A stretch of DNA of 64,000 nucleotides, taken from an uncultured Flavobacteriales bacterium. GTDB taxonomy: Bacteria > Bacteroidota > Bacteroidia > Flavobacteriales > BACL11. Below the pieces are notes generated by a model that was not told the origin of the DNA, made no database searches, and saw only the letters and a program-made list of their open reading frames with translations. The translations under genes and the position numbers were made by a program. Shown here piece after piece: positions 18,051-28,330 of this stretch (position 1 is its first letter; every line of letters begins with the position of its first letter). Location of the stretch: NCBI GenBank assembly GCA_905478765.1, contig CAJQJY010000004.1:123172-187171 (forward strand), read 5' to 3'.

Positions 18051-19568
18051 ATGAATGGCAAAAAAATGGCACTTATTATTTTGGATGGTTGGGGACATGG
18101 TGACAAAACTAAGTCTGACGCTATACACCATGCAAATACTCCTTTTGTTGATGTTCTTTATGCTGATTATCCTAATTGTGAACTCAAAACCTTTGGAGAA
18201 TATGTAGGCTTGCCAAAAGGTCAAATGGGAAATTCTGAAGTGGGACATTTAAATATTGGTGCAGGCAGAATTGTGTATCAGGATTTAGCAAAAATTAATA
18301 TTGCCTGTGAAGATAATTCCATTGCAGAAATGGAAAGCTTAAAAGCCTCTTTTACTTATGCAAAACAACATAATAAACCTTTACACTTAATAGGTTTAGT
18401 TTCTGATGGAGGAATTCATTCACATAAAAATCACTTGTATAAATTATGCAAATTAGCAAATGAATCTGAAGTTAAAAATGTATTTGTTCATGCTTTTACG
18501 GATGGTAGAGATTGCGATCCAAAAAGTGGAAAAGGATTTATTCAAGAATTAGAGCAGAATTTATGTGGCGCAAAAATTGCTTCCGTTTGTGGAAGGTATT
18601 ATGCTATGGATAGAGACAAAAGATGGGAGAGGATAAGATTAGTTTATGATTTAATGGTAAATGGTAAAGGTGAAAAGTCACAAAATTTATCAGAAAGCAT
18701 TAGGCAATCTTACGAAAATGGAATAACGGATGAGTTCATCAAGCCAATTGTTAGTATAGATAAATATGGGAATCCTATTTCCAAAATACAAGAAGGTGAT
18801 GCGGTAATTTGTTTTAATTTTAGGACGGATAGATGTAGAGAAATTACGATTGCTTTAACACAAACTAATATCCCAGAATTTGGGATGAACACTTTGAATC
18901 TGCATTATACAACAATGACTAATTATGACGCTACTTACCAAAAAGTAAATGTAATTTACAATAAGTACAACATAAAAAACACTTTAGGTGAGGTATTGGA
19001 ACGCAATAATAAATCACAATTAAGAATTGCAGAAACTGAAAAATATCCTCATGTTACTTTCTTCTTTTCAGGAGGTAGAGAAGCAGAATTTATTCGAGAA
19101 AAACGATTAATGGTTAACTCTCCAAAAGTAGCAACTTACGATTTACAACCTTCAATGAGTGCTCCTAAAGTAACTTCAACTATTGTTGCAGAATTAGAAA
19201 AAGGAGAAACTGATTTTGTTTGTTTGAATTTTGCAAACCCAGATATGGTTGGGCATACTGGCGATTTTTTAGCAATTACAAAAGCAGTAGAAATAGTAGA
19301 TAATTGCACGCAAAAAGTGGTAGAGGCAGGCTTAAAAAATGACTATGCTTTTATCATAATTGCCGACCATGGAAATGCTGATTTTGCCATAAACCCTGAC
19401 GGAAGTCCTAATACAGCACACAGTACTAACTTGGTTCCGTGCTTTGCACTTAATACAGGTTTTGAAAAAATAGAAAACGGAAAATTAGGAGATATTGCTC
19501 CTACTATTTTAAAGATAATGGGCATTGAAATCCCAACAGAAATGACTGGAAATATTTTAATAAAATAA
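18051..19568 (+). CDS. gpmI: 2,3-bisphosphoglycerate-independent phosphoglycerate mutase
   Basis: LIILDGWG, GNSEVGHLNIGAGR, GRYYAMDRDKRWER, IADHGNAD; ATG 18051 preferred over track TTG 18039. Confidence 0.97.
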   Translation: MNGKKMALIILDGWGHGDKTKSDAIHHANTPFVDVLYADYPNCELKTFGEYVGLPKGQMGNSEVGHLNIGAGRIVYQDLAKINIACEDNSIAEMESLKASFTYAKQHNKPLHLIGLVSDGGIHSHKNHLYKLCKLANESEVKNVFVHAFTDGRDCDPKSGKGFIQELEQNLCGAKIASVCGRYYAMDRDKRWERIRLVYDLMVNGKGEKSQNLSESIRQSYENGITDEFIKPIVSIDKYGNPISKIQEGDAVICFNFRTDRCREITIALTQTNIPEFGMNTLNLHYTTMTNYDATYQKVNVIYNKYNIKNTLGEVLERNNKSQLRIAETEKYPHVTFFFSGGREAEFIREKRLMVNSPKVATYDLQPSMSAPKVTSTIVAELEKGETDFVCLNFANPDMVGHTGDFLAITKAVEIVDNCTQKVVEAGLKNDYAFIIIADHGNADFAINPDGSPNTAHSTNLVPCFALNTGFEKIENGKLGDIAPTILKIMGIEIPTEMTGNILIK

Positions 19569-19572
19569 GAAA

Positions 19573-20958
19573 ATGGAACACATAAATAATTACATAAACG
19601 AAAACAAGGACAGGTTCATTAATGAATTAATTGAACTTTTAAAAATACCATCTATCTCAGCTGATCCTGCTTATAAAGTGGATGTGCTAAACTGTGCGGA
19701 TGCAGTAGCAAAAGCAATGAAGGATGCAGGGGCTGATAATATTGAAATCTGTAAAACGGAAGGCTATCCTATCGTTTATGGAGAGAAAATTATTGACACC
19801 AATTTACCAACGGTTTTGGTGTACGGACATTATGATGTGCAACCTGCTGACCCATTAGAATTATGGACAAGCGGACCATTTGAGCCAGTAATTAAAAAAA
19901 CAGATATTCACCCAGAAGGAGCAATTTTTGCAAGAGGGGCTTGTGATGATAAGGGACAATTTTACATGCATGTAAAAGCCTTTGAATTGATGATGAATAC
20001 TAATACTTTACCATGTAATGTAAAGTTCATGATTGAGGGAGAGGAAGAAGTAGGCTCTGAAAATTTAGGTGTTTTTGTAAAATCAAATAAGGAAAGGTTA
20101 AATTGTGATGCCATCTTAATTTCAGATACAGGAATTATTGCAAACGATACACCATCCATCACAACTGGACTGAAAGGTCTGAGCTATTTGGAGGTAGAAG
20201 TTACAGGTCCAAATAGAGATTTACATTCAGGACTATATGGAGGAGCAGTTGCGAATCCTATCAATATTTTATGTGAAATGATTTCAAAAATGAAAGATGA
20301 AAATAATCATATTGCAATTCCAAAATTTTATGATAATGTAGTGGAGCTTTCAGCAGAGGAAAGAGAAGATATTGCACGAGCCCCTTTCTCATTAGATAAA
20401 TACAAAAAAGCATTGGATTTATCGGATGTTCATGGGGAAGAAGGATACACAACAATGGAGCGTACTGGAATTCGCCCTACTTTAGATGTAAACGGAATGT
20501 GGGGAGGATATACTGGCGAAGGTGCAAAAACAGTAATCGCTTCAAAAGCCTATGCAAAAATTTCCATGCGTTTGGTTCCTAATCAATCTGATGAAGAAAT
20601 TACTACATTATTTTCTGATTACTTTAAAAGTATCGCACCCAAAAGTGTAAATGTAAAAGTCACTCCACATCATGGTGGAGAACCTTATGTTTCTCCTACT
20701 GATATTCCTGCTTATGTTGCGGCAAGCACGGCCATGGAAACGACATACGGTAAGAAACCTGTCCCCGTTAAAAGCGGGGGATCTATTCCTATTGTTGCTT
20801 TGTTTGAAGCAGAATTAGGTGTTAAATCAATTTTGCTTGGTTTTGGTTTGGATTCGGACGCTATCCACTCGCCAAATGAGCATTATGGGATTTTTAATTA
20901 CCTGAAAGGCATAGAAACAATTCCTCATTTCTTTGCAAATTACGCAAAGGCACATTAA
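19573..20958 (+). CDS. M20 family dipeptidase
   Basis: VYGHYDVQPAD, GACDDKGQ, EGEEEVGS, HSPNE. Confidence 0.95.
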   Translation: MEHINNYINENKDRFINELIELLKIPSISADPAYKVDVLNCADAVAKAMKDAGADNIEICKTEGYPIVYGEKIIDTNLPTVLVYGHYDVQPADPLELWTSGPFEPVIKKTDIHPEGAIFARGACDDKGQFYMHVKAFELMMNTNTLPCNVKFMIEGEEEVGSENLGVFVKSNKERLNCDAILISDTGIIANDTPSITTGLKGLSYLEVEVTGPNRDLHSGLYGGAVANPINILCEMISKMKDENNHIAIPKFYDNVVELSAEEREDIARAPFSLDKYKKALDLSDVHGEEGYTTMERTGIRPTLDVNGMWGGYTGEGAKTVIASKAYAKISMRLVPNQSDEEITTLFSDYFKSIAPKSVNVKVTPHHGGEPYVSPTDIPAYVAASTAMETTYGKKPVPVKSGGSIPIVALFEAELGVKSILLGFGLDSDAIHSPNEHYGIFNYLKGIETIPHFFANYAKAH

Positions 20959-21083
20959 ACTACACCGCAAATAAGTTACTCTAAAATCTGTTATTTGTTG
21001 AATTGGTTATTTTTCGCTACATTTATCGCATACAACACATTTAATAAAGTGACTACTTCTTAAATAACCATTTAGCAATAATA

Positions 21084-21161
21084 ATGAAGTACACTCATTT
21101 AGTAGCAATATGTTAATTTCTTTCATTAAGTTGCAATAGCCAACAACAAGAAACTAAAACT
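21084..21161 (+). pseudogene. interrupted lipoprotein signal peptide in frame with the downstream DUF255 gene
   Basis: ATG 21084 reads [25 protein letters not shown] directly into V-E-K-T-H at 21162; only TAA 21114-21116 interrupts. Confidence 0.7.
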
Positions 21162-23186
21162 GTGGAAAAAACACACGAATATACAAATGCCTTATTAAAT
21201 GAAACAAGTCCTTATTTATTACAACATGCTCATAATCCTGTGGATTGGCATCCTTGGAATGAGCTCACTTTGGATAAAGCAAAATCAGAGGGAAAGTTAC
21301 TATTGATTAGTATTGGATATTCTGCTTGCCATTGGTGTCATGTAATGGAACATGAAAGTTTTGAGGATGCTGAGGTAGCAAAAATTATGAATGATAATTT
21401 TATTTGCATTAAAGTAGACAGGGAGGAGAGGCCTGATATTGATCAGATATATATGACAGCAGTACAGCTCATGAACCAAAGAGGGGGTTGGCCACTTAAT
21501 TGTGTGGCCTTAACAAATGGAAAACCATTTTGGGGAGGCACTTATTTCAAAAAAGAAGATTGGAAAAAGCAAATTCTAGGATTAGCAAATACCTATAAAA
21601 AGGAACCCAATAGAGTTATTGAATTTGCAGATAGGCTTACAAAAGGAATACAAGAAGTTGAAAATATTGGCCTGAATACTGAAGAGGTTAATTTTACTTG
21701 GAAGGATTTGAATAATATGGTTAGCCATTGCTATGAACGCTTTGATAATAGAGATGGAGGAAGCAATGGTGCTCCAAAATTTCCTATGCCAAACGCTTAT
21801 CATTTTTTACTAAAATATGCTCATCTTTCCAATAACAAAGAGGTATTAGACCATGTTGAACTTACTATGGAAAAGATGGCTTTTGGTGGAATTTATGACC
21901 AGATTGGAGGAGGGTTCGCACGCTATTCGGTTGACAAATTATGGAAAGCTCCCCATTTTGAAAAGATGCTTTATGATAATGGGCAGCTTGTAAGCTTGTA
22001 TGCGGATGGGTATCTGAAATTTAAAAAGCCATTATATAAAGAGGTGGTTTTTGAAACGCTTGATTTTATTGAACGAGAATTATTGGCAGAAAATGGAGCA
22101 TTTTATTCTGCCCTTGATGCCGATAGCGAGGGAGAGGAGGGGAAATTTTATGTATGGAATGAAACAGAATTAAAACTCTTTATCCGTGAGGATTTTGAAA
22201 TTTTTAAGGACTATTACAATATAAACTCTAAAGGACTTTGGGAACATGGAAATTACATTTTATTAAGGAATAAAACCAAAGTGCAAATTGCTAAAAAGCA
22301 TAAAATTTTAGTTTCAGAACTAGAGGCTAAAATAGTAAATTGGAAAACTGTTTTGATGGCAGAAAGAGCTAAACGCATTCGCCCAGGGCTGGATGATAAG
22401 TCCTTAACTTCTTGGAATGGATTAATGCTAAAAGGATATGTGGATGCCTACATGACCTTTGGCGAAAACCAACATTTGGAAGTGGCTTTAAAGAATGCAA
22501 ATTTCATAGCCAATACTCAATTGCAAAAGAATGGGAAACTGTGGCATTCTTACAAAGATGGACGCTCAACAATTAATGCTTATTTGGAAGATTATGCTAT
22601 TGTAAGCTCGGCATTTATTCGCCTATACGAAGCTACTTTTGATGAAGTTTGGTTAAGCAGAGCTAATCAATTAGTAGCTTATGCTTTGGAAAATTTTTAC
22701 GATAAAAATTCTGGGATGTTCTATTTTACTTCCAAGTTGGATCCTGAATTAGTTGCCAGAAAAATGGAAATTAACGACAATGTAATTCCTGCTTCTAATT
22801 CGATAATGGCAAATGTTTTGTACGATATAGGTACGCTTTTGGATAACAGGATTTATAAACAAAAGGCAATCATTATGGCCAATAATGTAAAACCTGATAT
22901 GGAAAAATATGCAACTGGATATGCCAACTATGCTACTCTTATGTTAAAAGAGATTGTCCCTTTTTATGAATTAGCAATTGTAGGGAAAGATGCGCATGCT
23001 AAGGCATTAGAGTTGAATAAAAAATATGTGCCAAATAAGTTATTTTTGGGTAGTTTTGATCGCAGTGAAATGGAATTATTGCAAGAAAAATTTGTTCAAG
23101 GTGCAACTATGATTTATGTGTGTGAGAATAAGACTTGTCAATTGCCAACTCCTAATGTTATGAAGTCTCAAAAATTAATGAAATAA
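21162..23186 (+). CDS. DUF255/YyaL-type thioredoxin-domain protein
   Basis: [45 protein letters not shown]. Confidence 0.95.
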   Translation: MEKTHEYTNALLNETSPYLLQHAHNPVDWHPWNELTLDKAKSEGKLLLISIGYSACHWCHVMEHESFEDAEVAKIMNDNFICIKVDREERPDIDQIYMTAVQLMNQRGGWPLNCVALTNGKPFWGGTYFKKEDWKKQILGLANTYKKEPNRVIEFADRLTKGIQEVENIGLNTEEVNFTWKDLNNMVSHCYERFDNRDGGSNGAPKFPMPNAYHFLLKYAHLSNNKEVLDHVELTMEKMAFGGIYDQIGGGFARYSVDKLWKAPHFEKMLYDNGQLVSLYADGYLKFKKPLYKEVVFETLDFIERELLAENGAFYSALDADSEGEEGKFYVWNETELKLFIREDFEIFKDYYNINSKGLWEHGNYILLRNKTKVQIAKKHKILVSELEAKIVNWKTVLMAERAKRIRPGLDDKSLTSWNGLMLKGYVDAYMTFGENQHLEVALKNANFIANTQLQKNGKLWHSYKDGRSTINAYLEDYAIVSSAFIRLYEATFDEVWLSRANQLVAYALENFYDKNSGMFYFTSKLDPELVARKMEINDNVIPASNSIMANVLYDIGTLLDNRIYKQKAIIMANNVKPDMEKYATGYANYATLMLKEIVPFYELAIVGKDAHAKALELNKKYVPNKLFLGSFDRSEMELLQEKFVQGATMIYVCENKTCQLPTPNVMKSQKLMK

Positions 23187-23638
23187 TGAAATACCTATTT
23201 GAAGAAAACCAAAAATTTACTCAATGGTGGTTGTGGGTTATTTTATTATCGTTCCCAATTATGTCTTTTGGTCCTTTTGATGAAAATGAAATTAATTTAA
23301 ACTATGTGTTAATTGGATTTATCCTGCCCTTGATTTTTTATTTATTTGAGTTAAGAATTAAAGTCAGTAATAAAGGATTGTACTACCAATTTTTCCCATT
23401 TCATTTTAAATCTTACACTATTGATATAGAAGATATTGAAAGCATAAAGGCTATGGAATACTCTCCCCTAAAAGAATATGGTGGTTGGGGAATTAAATAC
23501 GGATTTCAAGGAAAGGCCTATAGTGTGAGCGGAAACAAAGGAGTAAAAATTTTTCTGAAAAATGGACTTAATATTATGTTCGGCAGCCAAAAACACAATG
23601 AGTTAGCAAAGGCTTTGAAAAGTGTTAGGAGACAATAA
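23186..23638 (+). CDS. small membrane protein with PH-like C-terminal domain, unknown function
   Basis: Start overlaps upstream stop; two hydrophobic segments then a soluble domain. Confidence 0.6.
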   Translation: MKYLFEENQKFTQWWLWVILLSFPIMSFGPFDENEINLNYVLIGFILPLIFYLFELRIKVSNKGLYYQFFPFHFKSYTIDIEDIESIKAMEYSPLKEYGGWGIKYGFQGKAYSVSGNKGVKIFLKNGLNIMFGSQKHNELAKALKSVRRQ

Positions 23639-24893
23639 TCAAAAAGTAATTCTTCTTTCCCTTTTGTGCTAGAATGTATTTCCCGTTTAACAAGTCATTT
23701 TCTGTAAGTTGAACATCTTCAGTAATTTTCTCTTTGTTAATACTTACTGCATTTGATTTTATCATTCTTCTTGACTCTCCTTTACTTGCAAAAATTTTAG
23801 TTTTCTCTGCTAATATATCTAAGATTCCTAATCCTAAATCGGCTTTATTCATTTCAAACTGTGGTACACCTTCAAAAACTGAAAGTAAAGTTTCTTCATC
23901 CAAACTTTTTAAGTCTTCAGCAGTTGATTTCCCAAATAAAATATTGGATGCTTTTATAGCCATTTCCAAATCTTCTTTACTATGTACTCTTGTAGTTACT
24001 TCCTCAGCAATTACTTTTTGTAAAAGCCTCAAATGAGGGGCCTCTTCATGTTCTGTTGTTAGTTTAGCAATCTCTTCTTGCGACAATAAGGTCAAAATTT
24101 TAATGTAATTTTTAGCGTCATCATCAGTAGAATTTAACCAAAATTGGTAGAATTTGTAAGAAGATGTTTTTGTTTTGTCCAACCAAACATTACCACTTTC
24201 AGTTTTCCCGAACTTACCTCCGTCTGCTTTTTTAATAAGAGGAGTAGTTACAGCAAATGCTTTCCCTCCTCCTTTTCTTCTTACTAATTCTGTTCCTGTT
24301 ACGATGTTACCCCATTGGTCAGACCCGCCTAATTGTACTTTACAATTTTTATTTTTCCAAAGCCAGTAAAAATCATAACCTTGCACTAATTGGTATGAAA
24401 ATTCGGTAAAACTCATTCCTGTTTCCAGCCTACTTTTTACAGAATCCTTTGCCATCATATAGTTTACTGACATATGTTTCCCAACATCACGCATAAAATC
24501 CAAGAAATTAAACTCCTTAAACCAATCGTAATTATTTACTACTTCAGCGGAGTTTGCTCCACAATCAAAATCCAAAAATTGTTCCAATTGTTTTTGTACA
24601 GATGTTAAATTACGGATTAGAGTTTTTTCGTCCAACAAATTGCGCTCCTTACTTTTTCCTGAAGGATCACCTACCATTCCAGTAGCACCCCCAACTAAAG
24701 CAAAAGGTTTATGTCCGCATTTTTGTAAGTGAACTAAAATCATAATCTGAACTAAACTTCCAATGTGTAGGGAATCAGCAGTAGGATCAAAACCAATATA
24801 GGCAGAAGTCATTTCTTTTTCAAATTGATCTTCCGTTCCCGGCATGATATCGTGTATCATTCCTCTCCATTTTAATTCTTCTACAAAATTCAT
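23625..24893 (-). CDS. tyrS: tyrosyl-tRNA synthetase
   Basis: [32 protein letters not shown] (KMSKS-like). Confidence 0.97.
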   Translation of the reverse strand: MNFVEELKWRGMIHDIMPGTEDQFEKEMTSAYIGFDPTADSLHIGSLVQIMILVHLQKCGHKPFALVGGATGMVGDPSGKSKERNLLDEKTLIRNLTSVQKQLEQFLDFDCGANSAEVVNNYDWFKEFNFLDFMRDVGKHMSVNYMMAKDSVKSRLETGMSFTEFSYQLVQGYDFYWLWKNKNCKVQLGGSDQWGNIVTGTELVRRKGGGKAFAVTTPLIKKADGGKFGKTESGNVWLDKTKTSSYKFYQFWLNSTDDDAKNYIKILTLLSQEEIAKLTTEHEEAPHLRLLQKVIAEEVTTRVHSKEDLEMAIKASNILFGKSTAEDLKSLDEETLLSVFEGVPQFEMNKADLGLGILDILAEKTKIFASKGESRRMIKSNAVSINKEKITEDVQLTENDLLNGKYILAQKGKKNYFLIIVS

Positions 24894-24909
24894 TTCTTAT
24901 AATTTTTGT

Positions 24910-24917
24910 CAAAAATA
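24910..24917 (-). promoter_or_regulatory. -7 box TATTTTTG for tyrS
   Basis: Reverse-strand TAnnTTTG, 16 nt upstream of tyrS ATG. Confidence 0.45.
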
Positions 24918-24970
24918 GACAATTATTCTAAATCTGATGTCTAATATCTAATATCTAAAATCTATTCCCC

Positions 24971-24978
24971 TATCTTTG
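24971..24978 (+). promoter_or_regulatory. -7 box TATCTTTG, start codon 4 nt downstream
   Basis: TAnnTTTG match immediately before ATG 24983. Confidence 0.55.
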
Positions 24979-24982
24979 CCTT

Positions 24983-25987
24983 ATGATATTTGTTACTGGA
25001 GGAACTGGACTTGTTGGTTCGCATATTTTACTTGAATTATCTCAAAAGGGAGAGCAATTCAAAGCGCTTAAAAGAAATTCTTCTTCTTTAATTATTTGCA
25101 AAAATATTTTTAAACATTACAATGCTGAGGATTTATTTGAGAAGATAAATTGGGTTGTAGGTGATATTAATGATATTCCATCTTTAGAAAATGGAATGCA
25201 AAATTGTGAGCAAGTTTTACACTGTGCTGCTGTCGTTTCTTTTCAACCTACTGATGCTGAACTTTTGAAAAAAGTAAATATTGAAGGGACTGCAAATGTG
25301 ATGAATGTGGCTTTGACTTCAGGAGTTAAAAAAGTAGGATTTATAAGTTCTATTGCAGCTTTGGGGCGTAATTCTACTGAAGGTATTATTGATGAAGAAT
25401 GTTATTTTAAAGCAACAAAATTGGATAGTAATTATGCGCTTAGTAAATATTATGCTGAGCAAGAAGTTTGGCGCGCAACTCAGGAGGGTTTGAATGTTGT
25501 TATTGTAAATCCATCAGTAATCCTTGGCCCTGGAGATTGGAAAAAAGGAAGTTCACAAATTTTCCAAAAGATACATTCAGGCTTGAAATTTTATACTGCA
25601 GGTAGTACGGGTTATGTAGATGTTGTAGATGTTGCTAATTCTTTAGTTGCTCTTTTATTTTCTGATGTAAAGAATGAACGCTTTATTGTAAATGGTGCTA
25701 ACTTAAAATATCGCGATTGTTTTGATAGGATTGCAGTTACTTTTAATAAACCCAAAGCGACTATAAAAGTAACTCAATTTTTAAAAGAAATTGCTTGGAG
25801 AATGGAATCTATGCGTTCATATATTTTGGGAAATAAAGCATTAATAACTAGAGAAACAGCTAATAGTGCAATGACAAATAGTTCTTTTTCAACTGCTAAA
25901 ATTAAAGAGTTTATCAACTTTAATTTCACGGACATTGATGCTACAATAAAAAAGTATGCTGATTGGTATATTAAGGATTTAAAGTAG
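24983..25987 (+). CDS. NAD-dependent epimerase/dehydratase
   Basis: FVTGGTGLVGSHI, YALSKYYAEQEVWRA, NPSVILGPGDW. Confidence 0.93.
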   Translation: MIFVTGGTGLVGSHILLELSQKGEQFKALKRNSSSLIICKNIFKHYNAEDLFEKINWVVGDINDIPSLENGMQNCEQVLHCAAVVSFQPTDAELLKKVNIEGTANVMNVALTSGVKKVGFISSIAALGRNSTEGIIDEECYFKATKLDSNYALSKYYAEQEVWRATQEGLNVVIVNPSVILGPGDWKKGSSQIFQKIHSGLKFYTAGSTGYVDVVDVANSLVALLFSDVKNERFIVNGANLKYRDCFDRIAVTFNKPKATIKVTQFLKEIAWRMESMRSYILGNKALITRETANSAMTNSSFSTAKIKEFINFNFTDIDATIKKYADWYIKDLK

Positions 25988-26315
25988 TCCTTTCCTTTAT
26001 CAACTCTTCTAAAACTTTGTCATAAATTTTTTCTAACTTTTCAGGGTGATTTGAATAATACTCTAAAGTTAACTTAAATTCTTCTTCTGAAATAGTATAT
26101 TCTGAGTAGATATTTTGATAATAATTTGCTAATTCATTTTTTGCTTTACCCATTCCTTTTGTTTTATGTAATTCAAAAGTTGCTTCTGCCAAATGAATTT
26201 CTTTTAAGATACTTTCAAAGGTATTTTTCGATAAGACATTCTCAGGTATTTTTTTTTCATCAGAATTGCTACAAGAAAATAATAAGCAAATAAGTATAAA
26301 CAAATAATTTTTCAC
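25971..26315 (-). CDS. DUF4296-like lipoprotein
   Basis: Lipobox LLFSC; KEIHLAEATFELHK. Confidence 0.75.
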   Translation of the reverse strand: MKNYLFILICLLFSCSNSDEKKIPENVLSKNTFESILKEIHLAEATFELHKTKGMGKAKNELANYYQNIYSEYTISEEEFKLTLEYYSNHPEKLEKIYDKVLEELIKERTTLNP

Positions 26316-26388
26316 AATACAAAGGTATTGTATTTACTGCACTGATTTGTGTATATTTGCCCTAATTATTAATCAAACAAAATTTAAG

Positions 26389-26580
26389 ATGAAAAAATTA
26401 ATGTATTTATTTTTTGCAGGAACAATGTTCGCATTCACAGCATGTGGAGGTGGAGAAACAGCAACTGAAGCAACTGTTGTTGAGGAAGTTGTTGTTGAGG
26501 AGGTAGCTGCTGAAGAAGTTGTTGAAGACACTACTGCTGTTGCTGAAGAAGCGGAATTTACAGAAGAAGTTGCTGAGTAA
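26389..26580 (+). CDS. small Glu/Val-rich lipoprotein (copy A of pair)
   Basis: MKKLMYLFFAGTMFAFTACGGG lipobox then acidic low-complexity tail; ATG 26389 after TATATTTG promoter and conserved leader. Confidence 0.7.
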   Translation: MKKLMYLFFAGTMFAFTACGGGETATEATVVEEVVVEEVAAEEVVEDTTAVAEEAEFTEEVAE

Positions 26581-26641
26581 GTTCTAGTACAGATTAAAGA
26601 TGTACCTTTGTCGTAATTATTAATCAAATAAAATATTTAAG

Positions 26642-26938
26642 ATGAAAAAGTTAATGTATTTATTAGTTGCAGGTTCACTTTCTGCATTTGCAGCTTGTGG
26701 TGGCGCTTCAACAACTGAAGGAGCAGCTACTGATGTAGCTGTTGAAGAGGTATCTGAAGCTGTTGGATGTCATGTAGAAGGAGGTGCTTGTTTGGCAGAT
26801 CACTCTTGTTGTGCGCCTAAAGCTGCTTCTGAAGCTCATGTAGATCACGATCATTCAGGAGACGATCATGATCATTCAGGAGACGATCATGATCATTCAG
26901 GAGACGATCACGATCATTCAGGAGACGATCAAGAATAA
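26642..26938 (+). CDS. small lipoprotein with Cys cluster and DHDHSGD repeats (copy B of pair)
   Basis: MKKLMYLLVAGSLSAFAACGG lipobox; GCHVEGGACLADHSCCAPK; four DHDHSGD repeats. Confidence 0.8.
   Translation: MKKLMYLLVAGSLSAFAACGGASTTEGAATDVAVEEVSEAVGCHVEGGACLADHSCCAPKAASEAHVDHDHSGDDHDHSGDDHDHSGDDHDHSGDDQE
26843..26926 (+). repeat. 4 x 21-bp tandem repeat gatcaYgatcattcaggagac
   Basis: Units at 26843, 26864, 26885, 26906, differing only at one C/T. Confidence 0.97.
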
Positions 26939-26959
26939 GAATTTTTATTCTGAGAAATT

Positions 26960-26989
26960 AAAAAAAGGCATCCATTTGGGTGCCTTTTT
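26960..26989. terminator. bidirectional Rho-independent terminator
   Basis: AAAAAAGGCATCC-ATTT-GGGTGCCTTTTTT between convergent genes. Confidence 0.88.
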
Positions 26990-26995
26990 TAGTTT

Positions 26996-28327
26996 TTATC
27001 TATCAAAAGTGAGACGCATTCCTCTGCTGGCTTCATCAAATCTTCCATACTCATAGGCAATATGTCCGTTCACAAAAGTATGTGTAATTTGTGCATTAAA
27101 GGTTTCGCCTTCAAAAGGTGACCAACCACATTTATATAAAATATTGTCTTTATTTACCTCCCAAGGTTTTTCCAAATCTACCAAAACTAAATCCGCAAAA
27201 TAACCCTCGCGAATAAAGCCTCTATTTTCTACTTTAAAGCAAACTGCAGGATTATGACACATTTTTTCTACTACTTTTTCAAGGCTTATTTTTTCTTGCT
27301 TAACAAAAGCTAGCATTGCAGGCAAAGCGTGTTGTACAATTGGGCCTCCTGATGGTGCGTTAAAGTATGTGTTTGATTTTTCTTCCAAAGTATGTGGGGC
27401 ATGATCGGTTGCAATTACATCCAATTTATCATCTAGTAATGCCTGGAATAACGCATTTCTATCACTTTCTTTTTTTACAGCAGGATTCCATTTTATAAGT
27501 GTTCCCTTTTTAGCATATTGACTCTTATCAAACCAAAGGTGATGTATGCAAACCTCAGCTGTAATGTTTTTATCTTTTAGCGGAATAGAATTATCAAAAA
27601 GGTCTATTTCTTTTTCTGTTGAAAGATGAAAAACATGAAGCCTAGTATTGTACTTTTTTGCAAGCTCTACAGCCATTGAAGAAGATTTAAAACATGCTTC
27701 AGCACTTCTTATATTTGGGTGTTCGCTAATGGGTACTTCTTCTCCAAACTTCTTTTTTGCGGCAATTGTATTTTTTTGTATTGTCTTCTCATCTTCACAA
27801 TGCACTGCAATTAACATTGATGATTTAGAAAAAATTTTTTCTAGAACATTTTTGTTGTCCACTAACATATTTCCAGTTGAAGAACCCATAAATATTTTAA
27901 TTGCCGCAACTTTTTTGGGATCAGTTTTGAGTACTTCGTCTAAATTGTCATTACTGGCACCCATAAAAAAACTGTAATTAGCAATTGAAGTTTCAGCTGC
28001 AATTTGGTATTTATCTTCTAACAATTCTTGTGTTAAGGTTTGAGGATTTGTGTTTGGCATTTCCATAAATGAAGTGATTCCACCAGCAATTGCCGCTTTG
28101 CTTTCAGTGTAAATATTTGCTTTGTGTGTTAATCCTGGCTCTCTGAAATGTACTTGGTCATCAATTACGCCAGGAATTAAATGCAAACCTTCAGCATCAA
28201 TAATGTGCTCAACTTCAATGTTAATTTCAGTAGCAATTTGTTTGATTATCTTATCTTCAATCAATACATCTGCTTTGTAAATCCTTCCTTCATTTACAAG
28301 TTGTGCGTTTTTAATAAGTTTTAACAT
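26996..28327 (-). CDS. pyrC: dihydroorotase
   Basis: DDQVHFREPGLTHKA, MEMPNTNP, ATDHAPHT. Confidence 0.93.
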   Translation of the reverse strand: MLKLIKNAQLVNEGRIYKADVLIEDKIIKQIATEINIEVEHIIDAEGLHLIPGVIDDQVHFREPGLTHKANIYTESKAAIAGGITSFMEMPNTNPQTLTQELLEDKYQIAAETSIANYSFFMGASNDNLDEVLKTDPKKVAAIKIFMGSSTGNMLVDNKNVLEKIFSKSSMLIAVHCEDEKTIQKNTIAAKKKFGEEVPISEHPNIRSAEACFKSSSMAVELAKKYNTRLHVFHLSTEKEIDLFDNSIPLKDKNITAEVCIHHLWFDKSQYAKKGTLIKWNPAVKKESDRNALFQALLDDKLDVIATDHAPHTLEEKSNTYFNAPSGGPIVQHALPAMLAFVKQEKISLEKVVEKMCHNPAVCFKVENRGFIREGYFADLVLVDLEKPWEVNKDNILYKCGWSPFEGETFNAQITHTFVNGHIAYEYGRFDEASRGMRLTFDR

Positions 28328-28330
28328 TGT

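Noticed and set aside
20959-21070. Open frame continuing after the M20 dipeptidase stop (TPQISYSKICYLLNWLFFATFIAYNTFNKVTTS)
   Set aside because: Composition looks like AT-rich non-coding sequence; the enzyme already ends at a normal C-terminus
26843-26926. Repeat array that could be mistaken for CRISPR
   Set aside because: Contiguous 21-bp units with no spacers, in frame within a lipoprotein gene
26868-27056. 62-aa ORF MIIQETIMIIQET...
   Set aside because: Out-of-frame reading of the 21-bp repeat that then crosses a terminator
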